Notes: generated from the letters alone by a model not told the origin. Positions 19,051 through 29,290 are shown, counted from the stretch's first letter. The stretch: 64,000 nucleotides of DNA from Bemisia tabaci (GCF_918797505.1 NC_092800.1:44075864-44139863), one strand, 5' to 3'. A program made the numbers and translations.

Positions 19051-20070
19051 CGGAATTATACGCGACCACAATTCCCTCGAAAAAGGAAACATAACAGTGA
19101 TAGGAGCAAAGTGACTTACCGAATAAACGCTGAGGAACATACGTATGAACAAAATGACTTCCGGAACTATATCCTCAATCCAAATTTCATGGAAATATCA
19201 CAGAAAAAAGATTGCCGAAAATTCGCACGATGACAACCGACACGAAACACAAATAACTAACTCCATTGATCGTAAAACATAGCAAACCGCTGAACTGGAC
19301 TGAAAAACTAGCGGCTCGAAGACTAAAACTTTCGGCGGATAAAAAACGAGCGGAAAATGAGGTTGCTCAACTTTTCACTGCACCTTCTATATTCACAGGA
19401 TAGTTCACCGAGAAAAACTATTAAAATGAAATACCGAACGCGAAACTACTCTGATGGTAATGCACTTCAATCACACGTTTATCACACGCCGTCCAGAGAT
19501 GAAACACTCCGAAAGACATTTCACTGTGCTAAAACTCGGAAGCACAAGAATCTAAATATGAATTTTTCCGATTTGTCTATCCTTTACACTCAAGCTCACA
19601 CCCAACGACTGCTCAAAATCGACTGATAGAACTATCAGAAGTCCCGAGCCTTCGAGGTCTCCAACGTTTTCCTTTTTCTTCCGGAAGACAAAAGAGTGGC
19701 CTCGATTTCCAAAATATCCCTACATTTTGGGATTCCCCGGGTGAAAGCGGCACACTCGCACAAAAGAAAATGCCTTTATTGACCTGAAAACCAATGATAA
19801 TTAATGAGGGTTGGATTTACCGGTCAATGCATCTTCCACTTTTCATCACTTTCCTTGTTCGCTGAAAAGTAGTGAGGGTCCATTCATGAATTACGTAACC
19901 CATTTTTCCCAACTTTTGACCTTTGACCTCTCCTTCTCCCTCTGTCACCTGGATGTCACTTACTTCCAGGCACCTTTCCCTCTCCTCTCCGAGAAATTAC
20001 GTCATTTCAAGCGTGCCTCCCCTTTTCGCGTAGGTATGAGTCGTAGCAAACCCTTGCTCCGTTTTTCATT
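19051..20070. other. No recognised feature
   Basis: About 1 kb without a family copy or clear inverted repeat. CT-rich patches lie around 19840-20000. Short frames are present but none is recognisable. Confidence 0.5.
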
Positions 20071-20943
20071 AAAGGAGGGGTATCGATAAGGGCCTTTTTT
20101 GACCCCTCCTAGAATCTAGAAATTTACGCGAGTTTTCTAAGTTGACTGAATGTAGCTTACGGAAATAATCATGATTTAGCCCATAGGCCACTGGATACGT
20201 GTTAAACGGTTGCCTAAACATAGGTCTGCAGGCGTATTTTAGCGAAATTCGTGTTTTTCTATCACTCCGAGGCTTTTTTGACACCGAGCGCATCGTCCAA
20301 CTAAAAAAAGCTTTTAGTATGTTATCAAGGAAGCCTTAGGAGACATTTTAACCATGGTTTGGTTTTAGTTAGATGATGCGCTCATGGTAAAAAAAAAACT
20401 TTTTCAAAAGTCGACGTTCAAGGCACATCAGTAAAAATCCTACGGCATTATGTCGTTAGGTTCTTTTTTGGCTATAATTAAAGAAAATCTCCTTGTAAGG
20501 GTTTAACAAGGCTTGATAACTGCCCTTGATAATATACGCAGCGTGCATAGAGTTGGAGAGACGTGTTCCCTATGATTTTTGCGGATGTCCCTTAAACGTC
20601 GACCTTTGAAAAAGTTTTTTTTTACCATGAGCGCATCATCTAACTAAAACCAAACCAGGGTTAAAATGTGGCCTAAAGCCTCCTTAATAAAATATCAAAA
20701 GCTCGTTTTAGTTAAACGATGCGCTCGGTGTCAAAAAGCCTCGGAGTGGTAGAAAAACACGAATTTTTGCTAAAATACGCCTGCAGACCTATGTTTAAGC
20801 AACTGTTCAACACGTATCCAGGGTCCTATGGGCTAAATCATGATTATTTCCGTAAACTACATTGAGTCAACTTGAAAAACCCGCATAAATTTCCTGATTC
20901 TAGGAGGGGGCCAAAAAAGGCCCTTATCGATACCCCTCCTTTT
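20071..20943. mobile_element. Foldback element J, arms of about 360 bp
   Basis: AAAGGAGGGGTATCGATAAG at the left end is mirrored by CTTATCGATACCCCTCCTTT at the right. The inverted arms run about 20071-20435 and 20578-20943 with high identity, sharing GTTTTAGTTAGATGATGCGC and CGCCTGCAGACCTATG (or their complements). The loop is about 145 bp. The outer end contains two nested small palindromes (GGGCCTTTTTTG against GGGCCAAAAAAG). No coding capacity. Transcription would give a long hairpin RNA. Confidence 0.8.
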
Positions 20944-21019
20944 GCTTGTAAACTAGTTTTGATCATGTTTTGAGAACCATCTAGTACAGCTTAAAATTTA
21001 AGAGAATTTCACAAGGATG

Positions 21020-21080
21020 TGTTCGGGAAATCAGGAAAATGTCAGGGAATTCCATTTTCTAAATTCTGTGGCAACCCTTT
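21020..21080. repeat. TCAGGGAA-type degenerate repeat
   Basis: AAATCAGGAAAATGTCAGGGAATT followed by TGTGGCAACCCT, the same dispersed type as at 3856. Confidence 0.4.
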
Positions 21081-21086
21081 CTCAAT

Positions 21087-21407
21087 AGTCCAGGCGCCTG
21101 GTAGCTAAAAATGAGGCTACCTGGAATTCTGGGTACACAGTGATTTTTTTGGCTCATTTTATGACTTTTGGGTCGCTGAATCCGAATCTGAAGTTTCCTA
21201 CCGCGTATCTGGTGAGCATTTTCCGCTATTTTGAAAAAATGGCCTAAAAAGGTCTTTTTAAGCAATTATTTCAATATGGCGGAAAATGCTCACAGAAAGG
21301 CGGTAGGAAACTTCAGATTCGGATTCAGCGACCCAAAAAACATAAAGTAAGCCAAGAAAATCGCTGTGTACCCAAAATTCCAGGTAGACTTACCAGGCGC
21401 CTGGACC
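21087..21407. mobile_element. Palindrome K, arms of about 140 bp
   Basis: GTCCAGGCGCCTGG at the left mirrors CCAGGCGCCTGGAC at the right. The arms share GGTCGCTGAATCCGAATCTG and GTACACAGTGATTTT. The spacer is short and carries GGCCTAAAAAGG. Single copy in this window. Confidence 0.72.
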
Positions 21408-21471
21408 ACACTCATTTATGCACGCGCCGAGGGTCAATCGCACTTTAACCATGGAATTGCCTTGGCTCAGC

Positions 21472-21726
21472 ACTGCCTTGCCAATGGAGAACGCCGCATG
21501 AATATTCGAGAGTTTCCAAATTTCCACTTTAAAATATTTATTTTTGAAGGAAGTTATGAATATTTTCCTTGAAATTGTTAGACTTTTTAGCTCAAACTAC
21601 GAACGAAATCCTATGAAAAATCGGAGGAGAAGTATTCTCAGATTTTTCGGAAAATTCCTAATTTGTCGAAGGAAATTTGGCAACGACTGATGGCACATAC
21701 GACGTTCTTCCTCAGCACGACAGAGT
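21472..21726. mobile_element. Family B MITE, copy 2
   Basis: The left end reads ACTGCCTTG then GAACGCCGCATGAATATTCG. The right end reads CATACGACGTTCTTCCTCAGCACGACAG. The middle has AAGGAAGTTATGAATATTTTC and GAAGGAAATTTGGCAACG. Confidence 0.72.
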
Positions 21727-21729
21727 AGT

Positions 21730-21960
21730 CGCACAGTGGATCGAGTCAATTAGAGAGGTTGGACATGACATTTTTGACCAAAACTGTAAATTTTGATGCT
21801 TCTTCTGTCACATTTTAAATTTCAATGGATGCCTCCAGATGAAATTTTCACGAGAAAACCAACGGAACCACTTTTAGAACCTCAAAGTTTTGTATGAACG
21901 AAGTTATAAGCGTTTAAAGTTTCCCAATTTTGTCCGACCTCTCCTATTGATTCGATCCGA
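21730..21960. mobile_element. Family S palindrome, copy 1
   Basis: The left end is CGCACAGTGGATCGAGTCAA and the right end approaches TTGATTCGATCCG. The arms share GAGAGGTTGGAC / GTCCGACCTCTC. It abuts family B. Other copies lie at 23571 (partial), 27808 and 28154. Confidence 0.68.
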
Positions 21961-22174
21961 AAAAGCAAAAGTGGCAGCATGGTCATCAACTCGAACAATC
22001 GGATCATCGGGCGGCTCAAACTAGCGTATGCACCTAGATGCACGCAACGGAGGAACAAAAGCGGTGTGCGTTTACAAGCGGCTTGCAAAAGCGGCTTTAC
22101 AAACTCAACAAAACTCCTCTGATGAACCGCACCGGCCACCGGTTTCTAAGCCAAGACTCCCACTCGCTATTATT

Positions 22175-22428
22175 CCGCCGTTAAGGAGGAAAACCGTGTG
22201 AACTTTCGAATGTTGCCATATTTTCTCCCGTAAAACATTAATCATCAAAGAAGTTTTGCATGTTTGGTCTTGAAAACTTCGAATACTTTAGATCAAATTG
22301 CTAATTAAAATCTCCGGGAAACTGCAAGAAAAATGCTCGCAAATTTCCCAGGAAATGCGTAATTTATCGAAGGAAATTTGGCAACATTCCAACTGTGCTA
22401 CGTTGTTTTCCCTCAGCACGGTATAGTG
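22175..22428. mobile_element. Family B MITE, copy 3
   Basis: CGCCGTTAAGGAGGAAAACCGTGTGAAC at the left and ACGTTGTTTTCCCTCAGCACGG at the right, with TTTAGATCAAATT and GAAGGAAATTTGGCAAC inside. More diverged than most copies. Confidence 0.65.
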
Positions 22429-22808
22429 TTGACCCCCGCTTAATAAATTAATTCCATGCTAATTCATTGCCAATAGGATTGTGAGCTGCATTGTGCTGTG
22501 TTCCGCTTTGAGCGGAAACAAATGAAAAATCAGTGCGAAAACGCATATCTCAATAGGGTGTTTCGAAATTTTAGCAAGCCAACTTCGTGGCTTGAAATGC
22601 GTACAGAATGATCTGTTGACACAGAAGAAAAACTAAGGGAGTCCAGAAATTACGTTTACTAGTTTCCGGAAGAAAGCATGAAGTATAATAAGAAGTCTGC
22701 AACGCCGCAAACGGATATACGTGGTTCCGCTTATCGAGACGTGTACTTACAAAATTTTTCCCAAAGTGTCCATTTAACGACTTGGTCGCATTCGTTTTTT
22801 TTTGTCAG
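22429..22808. other. Mostly unassigned; family C remnant at 22675-22735
   Basis: The stretch AGTCTGCAACGCCGCAAACG...TACGTGGTTCCGCTT near 22695-22730 matches the right end of family C. The rest is unassigned. Confidence 0.45.
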
Positions 22809-22972
22809 CAGTGACGTGGCATACTTTGCGATGTATCGATTGAACTGCCATTTAAACCCATGGAAAAGGATCGATTATCAGGGTGTTCGCAACGGACAAC
22901 TTCCTAATCGATGCTTTACCGTAGCTTCAAATGAGGAAATATCGATGGTCGATCATTCACGCCACGCCACTG
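22809..22972. mobile_element. Family A hAT-like MITE, copy 3
   Basis: The ends are CAGTGACGTGGCATAC and CACGCCACGCCACTG. The flanks TTTGTCAG and TTTGCCAA agree at 6 of 8 positions. The central inverted pair is GTGTTCGCAACGGACAAC-like. 164 bp. Confidence 0.78.
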
Positions 22973-23210
22973 TTTGCCAAGGCATATAGGAGGGACGGTA
23001 CCTCATATTATATGCGAGGACAGCGTTGTTTTACATTTACATTGCCAAACCTTTTTTCGGAAAACTAACATTGTCACGCTGAAAATCAGCAATAGTTTAC
23101 ATCGTTGTCACAAGAGACAACGCTGGGATTATCAATTAAGTCATAGTGTAAGATACTCAAGAAAAGCTCCATTTGATAGTATATCATGCGACAAACACTA
23201 AAAACATTAG

Positions 23211-23282
23211 AACGCCTGGATGCAACTATTCGAGCCCCTCGGATGTCCGTGTTGCATACTCACGGAGATGAAGGCGTTTTGA
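23211..23282. repeat. Family AE short palindrome, copy 1
   Basis: AACGCCTGGATGCAACTATTCGA at the left and GTTGCATACTCACGGAGATGAAGGCGTT at the right are inverted. CCGTGTTGCATA is shared with the copies at 50859, 55156 and 61593. Confidence 0.6.
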
Positions 23283-23570
23283 CGCTCCAGGCACTCACTT
23301 CATCACCCGCGGCCGAGGACAGCGTTGGCCGGACTCAAAAAAACAAAGTGTCATTCATTATTCGTTTACATTATACAGACACTTCTTCGTTATTTACACA
23401 CGAAAAGCTGTTCCGTGAATCGTGCTTGTATCAAATCGCGATATGAAAACTAAAGCTCAAGAGATTCTCATCTTTTGCCTCTGAGCAAATTTTCGTGTTT
23501 TAAATTAAGAGATGTCCTCGTAATTGAAACTGTTATTTTGGATTTTCGCAGTACAACCCGCCGCACAGTG

Positions 23571-23625
23571 GATGGAGTCAATCAGAGAGGTCGGACGTGA
23601 AATTTTTGCCAAACACTCCGAAATC
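23571..23625 (+). mobile_element. Family S fragment
   Basis: CCGCACAGTGGATGGAGTCAATC followed by GAGAGGTCGGACGTGAAATTTTTG matches the S left end only. The right arm is missing. Confidence 0.6.
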
Positions 23626-24004
23626 TCCGCCTCCATTTTATTTTTCTAAGAAAAGCAAGCCAATTAAGCGCTCAGCCGATAGGCATCGCTTTTTGATTTC
23701 GACTTGCTTCTAGAGTACTAGTACACTAGTGTTAATTCGTTTAAATGGCGCATCAGCTCATCGATGTGTAGGCTTTTTTGGGGGGGGGGGGGGATCCATT
23801 TTTAAAATAAACAAAACTGTGAAAACTGTATTTTATGCTTTTAACGTAATGCGCAGGTAGTTTCGATCGTTTGTCTATAAGAAAATTTCTTAGCGGTAGA
23901 GTAATTCTTATCGAAATTGATCGTTGAACTCAAATGAAGCCTAAAAAAACGCGCCTGATGAGCTCAAAAGTGAGCTTATTTTCGGGAAACAAAAATACGC
24001 TTAC
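23626..24004. other. No recognised feature; G-run
   Basis: Contains an uninterrupted G-run at about 23780-23793. Otherwise nothing identified. Confidence 0.5.
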
Positions 24005-24050
24005 GGTTTCCTTGATAACCTTTGTTTGCTATCAGCTGATGTTTTATTTC
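24005..24050 (+). repeat. Conserved 46-bp block, copy 1
   Basis: These 46 bp match 47268-47313 at 45 of 46 positions although the flanks differ. The block contains GTTTCCTTGATAAC, close to an RFX-type X-box inverted repeat, and the palindrome ATCAGCTGAT. Confidence 0.6.
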
Positions 24051-24886
24051 CATTACCCAGCCAAGTCGACGGAGTTTATACTTCCTTTCTTCACTAAATA
24101 CATTGACTAACACCTGAGCGCTTTTCTAATACGACAGTATTAGAACTTTCCCGCTTGTTTTATAGTTGATATGTTGAAATGCTGGTTTGACTTTTTGCCT
24201 GCGACTTAGACTCAAAACGCGTTTCTTGAGTAGATTTCGCTCCCGATCGGCACACGCTAAGCCGGCGAATCTCGTATTTTTCCGGCGCAGTTTCCTCGGG
24301 CCGGAGGAGCCGGCTTTGATGTTGCAAACGAGGCATTGATTGTTGTTTACAGTGAGTCTTAATGACCCGAGAAACCCACCGCAACGAGCCGGAGTCGAGC
24401 CCCGGAGCCGGTAACAAGATTTCCCGCGGAGGCGGGGGCGGGGGGGGCGGGGGGAGGGGAATTAAGATGCAGAAATGAATGGGGAATAAAAATCCTAATA
24501 AAAGAGTAAACCACTCAGCAGTAACGATTGCTTGCCGAGCTCAGGAGTGAATGGAGTCGAAATTGAATTAAAATTACAGTCTCAGGTCGAGGCGTTGCTG
24601 CTTCTTGCGTCGCTGCTCCGCGCTCCGCTCCCGCGCTCAAAGGCCCGTGACTTCCGAACCTTAAATTTCATAAGTATCTTTGATTTCGCAATGGAAGGAA
24701 TCCTCCCCCGGATGCGTAATGAGAGGACGCCTTTGCTCCTCCCTCTTCCCCCCGCTTTTCCTTCCCCATCGCCTTTGCGTCTTGCATTTCCTTTGAAGGC
24801 TTTGTTGGCAGACTGCTTGTCGATGCAATGGATTTTAGAGGATTTCCATCCTGAGACCTTGCTCAAAACGACGAACAGGAACAATC
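24051..24886. other. GC-rich island without recognised gene
   Basis: From about 24220 to 24640 the sequence is CpG- and G-rich, with a run of G and GGC near 24425-24460. Short frames on both strands give no recognisable domain. It could be a promoter or exon of an unseen gene, but nothing in the sequence decides it. Confidence 0.35.
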
Positions 24887-25142
24887 GGATTGCATTTTGC
24901 AAAAAGGAACCACTAGCATTGCAATGATGCTAAGATTGTGCAACTTCATCCTTTGCAATAAAATTGCGGAAATTGTGAAAAACTATGAAATTTAGATGGT
25001 AATTTTTGTCTTAAATGTACAGTTTTTAGCGAGTAAAATAGAAACTATTAAGGGATAATCGGATTTTTCTCCAAGACAAAAGAAGTTGCACAATCTTAGC
25101 AACATCTGCAATGCTAGTGGTTCCTTTTTGCAAATGCAATCC
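24887..25142. mobile_element. Family E long-form MITE with AATC duplication
   Basis: The ends are GGATTGCATTTTGCAAAAAGG and TTTTTGCAAATGCAATCC, flanked by AATC on both sides (24883-24886 and 25143-25146). The arms share GCTAAGATTGTGCAACTTC / GAAGTTGCACAATCTTAGC. 256 bp. Related copies lie at 28176, 36925 and 52800. Confidence 0.8.
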
Positions 25143-25179
25143 AATCGAGAATCATGCTAACACTAGTCGAATCTCAACT

Positions 25180-25301
25180 GCGGGCCGATTATTGGAAGTT
25201 TAAAGCAGTCCGATAAGACATCGAATTGCGATATATTGCCTGGTTAAGATAGGGCCATGTCTTGTCGTGTCGGGCTGACATAGTTTCCATAATCGGGCCG
25301 C
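25180..25301. repeat. Family R-related palindrome
   Basis: GCGGGCCGATTATTGGAAG at the left and CCATAATCGGGCCGC at the right are inverted. The centre has AAGACAT.../ATGTCTTG. The ends match those of R copies at 25690 and 58955, but the core is different. Confidence 0.55.
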
Positions 25302-25377
25302 TGTTGCGGTAATATGAGCCTGTCAAAAACGTGCTCCTTTTTGGGGAAACTCACATTCTTAAAAATCGAGAAGTAAA

Positions 25378-25597
25378 ATTTTGGATCAATTTTTCCACTC
25401 TGGTGACGGTACAAGATGGCAGTGCGATACTAGCGTCGTAATGGCGACTGATTTCCTTCACTGACGACCCGTGGAAAATTCTTTTCGCAACAAAATTTTG
25501 CGCTCGGGGTGTTTACTCTATAAGCCAAAAGTGTCTCAATTTTGGATCAATTTTTCCACTCTGGCGACGCGACGGTACAAGATGGCAGTGCGATACA
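25378..25597 (+). repeat. Two-copy direct repeat of about 55 bp
   Basis: TTTTGGATCAATTTTTCCAC...GGTACAAGATGGCAGTGCG occurs at 25378-25431 and 25540-25597. The second copy has an extra CGACG. A 108-bp spacer separates them. Confidence 0.7.
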
Positions 25598-25689
25598 AAA
25601 TCCCCGGGTCCTTTTTTGACAGCCTCTCTTAGTGGTATCAGTAGAATTTCACTTCTCGTTTTTAGTCGATTCATATGAGAAGAGATCTG

Positions 25690-25941
25690 CAGGCTGATTG
25701 AAACTGATGGACAAATCTATAGGCAAAGAAGACGTAGGGTGTATGGAGCGATCTTATTAGTTAAAATGGGTGTTTCTTATAGACTAAGGGAGAAAATGAT
25801 GGACTAACTATGGGGTCTCTCGTGGGTAGCCTTAGCCTTTTATCTACTTTCTTTGTCCATTGCAGCCTCTCGTTTCCACCAATAGGACCCCTCCATGTTC
25901 CTTTTGTCTTCTTTGTCTATCAATTTCAATAATCGGCCCGT
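25690..25941. mobile_element. Family R palindrome, copy 1
   Basis: The ends are GGCTGATTGAAACTGATGGACAA and TTGTCTATCAATTTCAATAATCGGCC. The arms share AAAGAAGACGTAGGGTGTATGGA / TCCATGTTCCTTTTGTCTTCTTTG. The centre is ACTAAGGGAGAAAATGATGGAC. The second copy is at 58955-59234. Confidence 0.72.
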
Positions 25942-25985
25942 TAGACTTGACTTTTGCATCAACCGCATGTATTGCTTAGATATAT

Positions 25986-26243
25986 CGTCACCTTCTGGCC
26001 AAAGTAGCACAAGCGCCATGCGACGCGCGACGTTTACAAATTTTCGCCGCCATTTTATTTTTTTACAGAGATTAGTTCCCATGAAGCTGTCCGAAAATTT
26101 CACTGAATTTTCTTTGTGCTGCCGATAAAATTCCGTGAAATTTCAAACAGATTCAACCAACAATTTCTCTGTAAAAAATAACATGGCGGCTTAAATTTTG
26201 AAACGTCGCATGGCGCTTATGATACTTTTGCTGGAAGGTGACG
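25986..26243. mobile_element. Family Q palindrome, copy 1, ATAT flanks
   Basis: The ends are CGTCACCTTCTGGCC and GGAAGGTGACG, flanked by ATAT on both sides. The arms share GCCGCCATTTTATTTTTTTACAGAG / CTCTGTAAAAAATAACATGGCGGC. The centre has ATTTCACTGAATTTTC / AAATTCCGTGAAAT. The second copy is at 61113-61356. Confidence 0.75.
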
Positions 26244-26589
26244 ATATGGTGCAAGGTCTCTAAAATACTTTGTCTCCGAAGAGGCCTCATTTCGTTTTTC
26301 TTTTAATAGGCAATTTCTTTGAGAAATGTGGCGACTTAGAGGCTCGGGCGCATTCAGAGCGGAACCCATTTCACATCCATCTCTGCTCGCCGATAAAAAA
26401 CCGCAAATTACGGAGCGGAGTATGAGAAGGTCTTGCCGAAAGTCTGTTTGCTGGGTAACATGTCATTATGATATAAGCTCGAATGTTAACATGTCTCCAT
26501 GCTCTGCTCCGAGAAAGAGGACTGACACAGAAAAGTAATAACCGAGGCACCCGAGGAGCCTCCTCGTAAAACTATGTAACATCCAGTGT
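26244..26589. other. No recognised feature
   Basis: Nothing assigned. Confidence 0.5.
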
Positions 26590-26767
26590 TGCCAGCTCGT
26601 GATTAATTCCTCATTTTTCAGACAGAAGAGCGTAACTACATTTCAACGCTGCAAATTTTTCACTTTTAAACTCCACTTTTACAAGAATACTCTGAAAAGT
26701 ACCTTTACTTACCTCTGAAATTTTGGCAACTTTCGATTGTTCATATTGCGTTTTTCCTCTGTAACAT
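26590..26767. mobile_element. Hybrid remnant of families AA and B
   Basis: AGAGCGTAACTACATTTCAACGCTGC resembles family AA, while TTTTGGCAACTTTCGATTGTTCATATTGCG...TTTTTCCTC is the right end of family B. It is probably a degraded B copy whose left half has been replaced. Confidence 0.45.
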
Positions 26768-27016
26768 ACTGCCAAACCAAGGAAAAACGTCGTATGAACC
26801 TTCGTCGGTTGCCAGATTTCCTCACATTTAATACGAATTTTCAGGAAAACTCTGAAGCATTTTCCGTTAAATTTCTCAGCGAATTTTCTTCGTGATTTGA
26901 TCTAAATTACCTGAAAATCTTACGATAAAATATTCATAACTCTCTACGAAAATAAACATTTCATAGGATGAAATTTGGCAACTCTCGAATGTTGATACGG
27001 CATTTTTCCTTAGCAC
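26768..27016. mobile_element. Family B MITE, copy 4, right end broken by family A
   Basis: Starts ACTGCCAAACCAAGGAAAAACG and runs through CAGCGAATTTTCTTCGTGATTTG to GGCATTTTTCCTTAGCAC, where the A element begins. The last few bases of the B end (GGCAG) are missing. Confidence 0.68.
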
Positions 27017-27169
27017 CAGTGGCGTGGCGTGCTTTTCGATCTATCGACATTTCCCCATTTGAAGCTGTGCTAAATAATCGATCATTAAGGTGTTCGCTGC
27101 GAACACCCATTTTATCGATACTTTTCCATGGGTTTAAATTGCACATCAATCGATATATCGCAAAGCACG
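27017..27169. mobile_element. Family A hAT-like MITE, copy 4, right end truncated
   Basis: The left end CAGTGGCGTGGCGTGCTTTTCG is intact, and the central GTGTTCGCTGCGAACAC is present. The right end stops at CAAAGCACG, without CCACGCCACTG. No target duplication can be read. Confidence 0.7.
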
Positions 27170-27451
27170 GCGGTATAGGCAGATCCCGTAAAAACTCACA
27201 AAATAGACAGAGACATAATATCTCAATTTTATTTTGTCAACTGCAGGTATGCGAATCGGATGGTCTCCAGGCGGGTTCATTTCAAAAGTTCTCAACCTTT
27301 CCGTTCGTCGTAAGCCTACGTAAACAAATTAGCCCCGGTGCTCTCAGAAACCAAGCGGCTGAAACTCGAAATGAGGGAATCGGAACACAATAAAAGTAGC
27401 TAAGTTGGTTTTTCCGTTTCCATCATCCACCCAGCGGGGCTAGGGTCACAT

Positions 27452-27566
27452 ATCGTTGCCCCTCTGACGTGAGCACGTATCTCGATCTCCACGCCAGTCC
27501 TGTTTCCCATATAACTCCATGCTTTCCCATTTCATGTGATATTTGAGATACGCTCTTATACATCCG
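27452..27566. mobile_element. Family M palindrome, copy 3
   Basis: TCGTTGCCCCTCTGACGTGAG at the left. The arms carry ACGTATCTCGATCTCC / GATATTTGAGATACG. The right end is worn. Confidence 0.55.
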
Positions 27567-27807
27567 GTTAGCGGCTATAAGTCTGCAAAAGGCAAACGGA
27601 GTTGACAATCATGTGACTCAAGTCTCGATTCTATCCTTGTCTAACAAACGGGTCAAAAGCTGAGCACGATAGGGAAAGAGCGACTTCCCCCTCGAAAAGT
27701 GAAGCACGTTTTTTTCGTAAACAATAGGGAACTTACGAGTGGACGAGTATGACGTAAACTCCAGGGAATTGCAAGTTGGTGCGCGGAATTTCGTGTATTT
27801 CTCTCGT

Positions 27808-28044
27808 CGCACAAAGAAGCGAGTCTATGGGAGAGATCTGACAAAATCTGGAAACTTTAAACGCTTATAACTCCGTTTATACTGAACTTTGAGATTCTGA
27901 AAGAGGTTTCATTGGTTTCCTCGTGTAATTTTCCTCTTTATGAAGCTCTTAAAATTGAAAATGCGACGAAATAAACATAAATATTTTCAGTTTTAGTGAA
28001 ACATTTAATGTCCGTAGTCTCTAATTGACTCGATCTACTGTGCG
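27808..28044. mobile_element. Family S palindrome, copy 3
   Basis: CGCACAAAGAAGCGAGTCTATGGGAGAGATCTGAC at the left and CTCTAATTGACTCGATCTACTGTGCG at the right, with an AT-rich core. It is oriented opposite to copy 1 in its core. Confidence 0.62.
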
Positions 28045-28153
28045 TCGGAGGAGGCGAAATGTGGGAGCGATGTTTACGATTATCCGCGCTCGTTTGTATG
28101 TTAAAGCTCGCTCGCTTTCGGAGCTCGTGAAACTATCAAAAAGTGGTTCCCGC

Positions 28154-28640
28154 CGCACAAAGGATCCAGTCAATTGGACTGAGTTAAGCAGAAAGGAACC
28201 AACCCACATTTTTGAAAAAATTGAGTTATGAGTGGTTTTGAACTCAACCACTGCTCTACTATCTATCGCCAAAAATTCAAAGTTTTTGTCGGAGCAAATT
28301 TTACAGAAATTGAACTTAAAGTTTACATTTTACATTGAGCCTTATGCAGGAGCTAAACTTTAAACCTCTTTTTCTCGATTCGATCCCGATGTGGCTTGGT
28401 TCCTTTCTGTTTAACTCCGTCCAATTAGAGATGTCGGACATCAAATTTTCGACTAAAACTGAAAAGTTTGATGTGCATTTCGTCAAATTGTATAATCAAA
28501 GGGGTACTTCTGGAAGAAAAATTCACGAGAAAACCAATAGAACCACTTTCAAAACCTCAAATTTTGTATAGACAGAGTTTTATGCGTTTGAAGTTTCCAA
28601 ATTTTATGGGACTTCTCCCGTTGACTCGATCCACTGTGCG
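28154..28640. mobile_element. Family S palindrome, copy 4, split by a family E-type insertion
   Basis: The left end CGCACAAAGGATCCAGTCAATT and the right end TTGACTCGATCCACTGTGCG belong to one S element. Removing 28176-28422 plus one AATT restores a continuous S sequence (GTCAATT then AGAGATGTCGGAC). Confidence 0.7.
28176..28422. mobile_element. Family E long-form element nested in S, AATT duplication
   Basis: The ends are GGACTGAGTTAAGCAGAAAGG and CTTTCTGTTTAACTCCGTCC, flanked by AATT at 28172-28175 and 28423-28426. Its length (247 bp) and ends resemble the E long form at 24887. Confidence 0.72.
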
Positions 28641-29046
28641 GCGATTCGGAAACTTCGCTCCGCTTTTTGATGGGCCCTCGGGACGTCCCGATGATTCGTC
28701 TTTAATGAGGATTCATCGCACAGCCTGCGCCGAAAGTTTTAACGAACGGGATGAAATCGGGTGAATAGATTTTTAGATGGATCGTTTTGGACTCTTCCGG
28801 AAGCTCTAACGGCCGTGAATGGACAACAGAACGGACGATGGAATCCTAGTAGCATCCTCTAAAATATATTTCAGAGACCCCACACTAACATTAACAATCA
28901 CGGAAATGTAATCGAGTGAGGGGAAAGTTGAATTCGGAGGCAAACGCTACTTTTTGCCGCGTGATGAATGGTGAGAGCAACTTGTTGATCAAAAAATCTG
29001 ATGTAAAAAGTCCGATGGAATTCACCGAATTATGATTCGTGCTTGT
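28641..29046. other. No recognised feature
   Basis: Unassigned sequence with modest GC at the start. Confidence 0.5.
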
Positions 29047-29160
29047 GCAGGGTTGTCGGCGGTCTTGAAAATTGGGGCAAGTCAGGGATTTGCGATGACA
29101 GGGAAAAATCAGGGCAATTCTCGGAATTCCTAGGAAAAGTCAAGGAATTTCTGACCATTG
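29047..29160. repeat. TCAGGGAA-type degenerate repeat
   Basis: CAGGGTTGTCGGCGGTCTTG, then AAGTCAGGGATTTG and AAATCAGGGCAATT. The same dispersed type as at 3856. Confidence 0.45.
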
Positions 29161-29184
29161 GCAAATCTAGCAAATTGGCAACAT

Positions 29185-29290
29185 CGTTTTTTCTCCATTT
29201 AAACCCATGGAAATGTATCGATTCTTGGAGGGGCCGGATGCTCCGATAAGAATCGATTTTTTGACGTAGGTTTAAATGGAGGAAATCCGG
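29185..29290. mobile_element. Family A-related palindrome
   Basis: CTCCATTTAAACCCATGG...ATCGATTCTTGG and AAGAATCGATTTTTTGACGTAGGTTTAAATGGAG are inverted. It has the family A core pattern (ATTTAAA, ATCGAT), but the CAGTGGCG ends are missing. Confidence 0.5.

Noticed and set aside
24160..24927. GC-rich overlapping frames as candidate exons
   Set aside because: Frames overlap on both strands, carry no recognisable domain and lack convincing splice context. They may be a CpG-rich island, but a gene cannot be supported.
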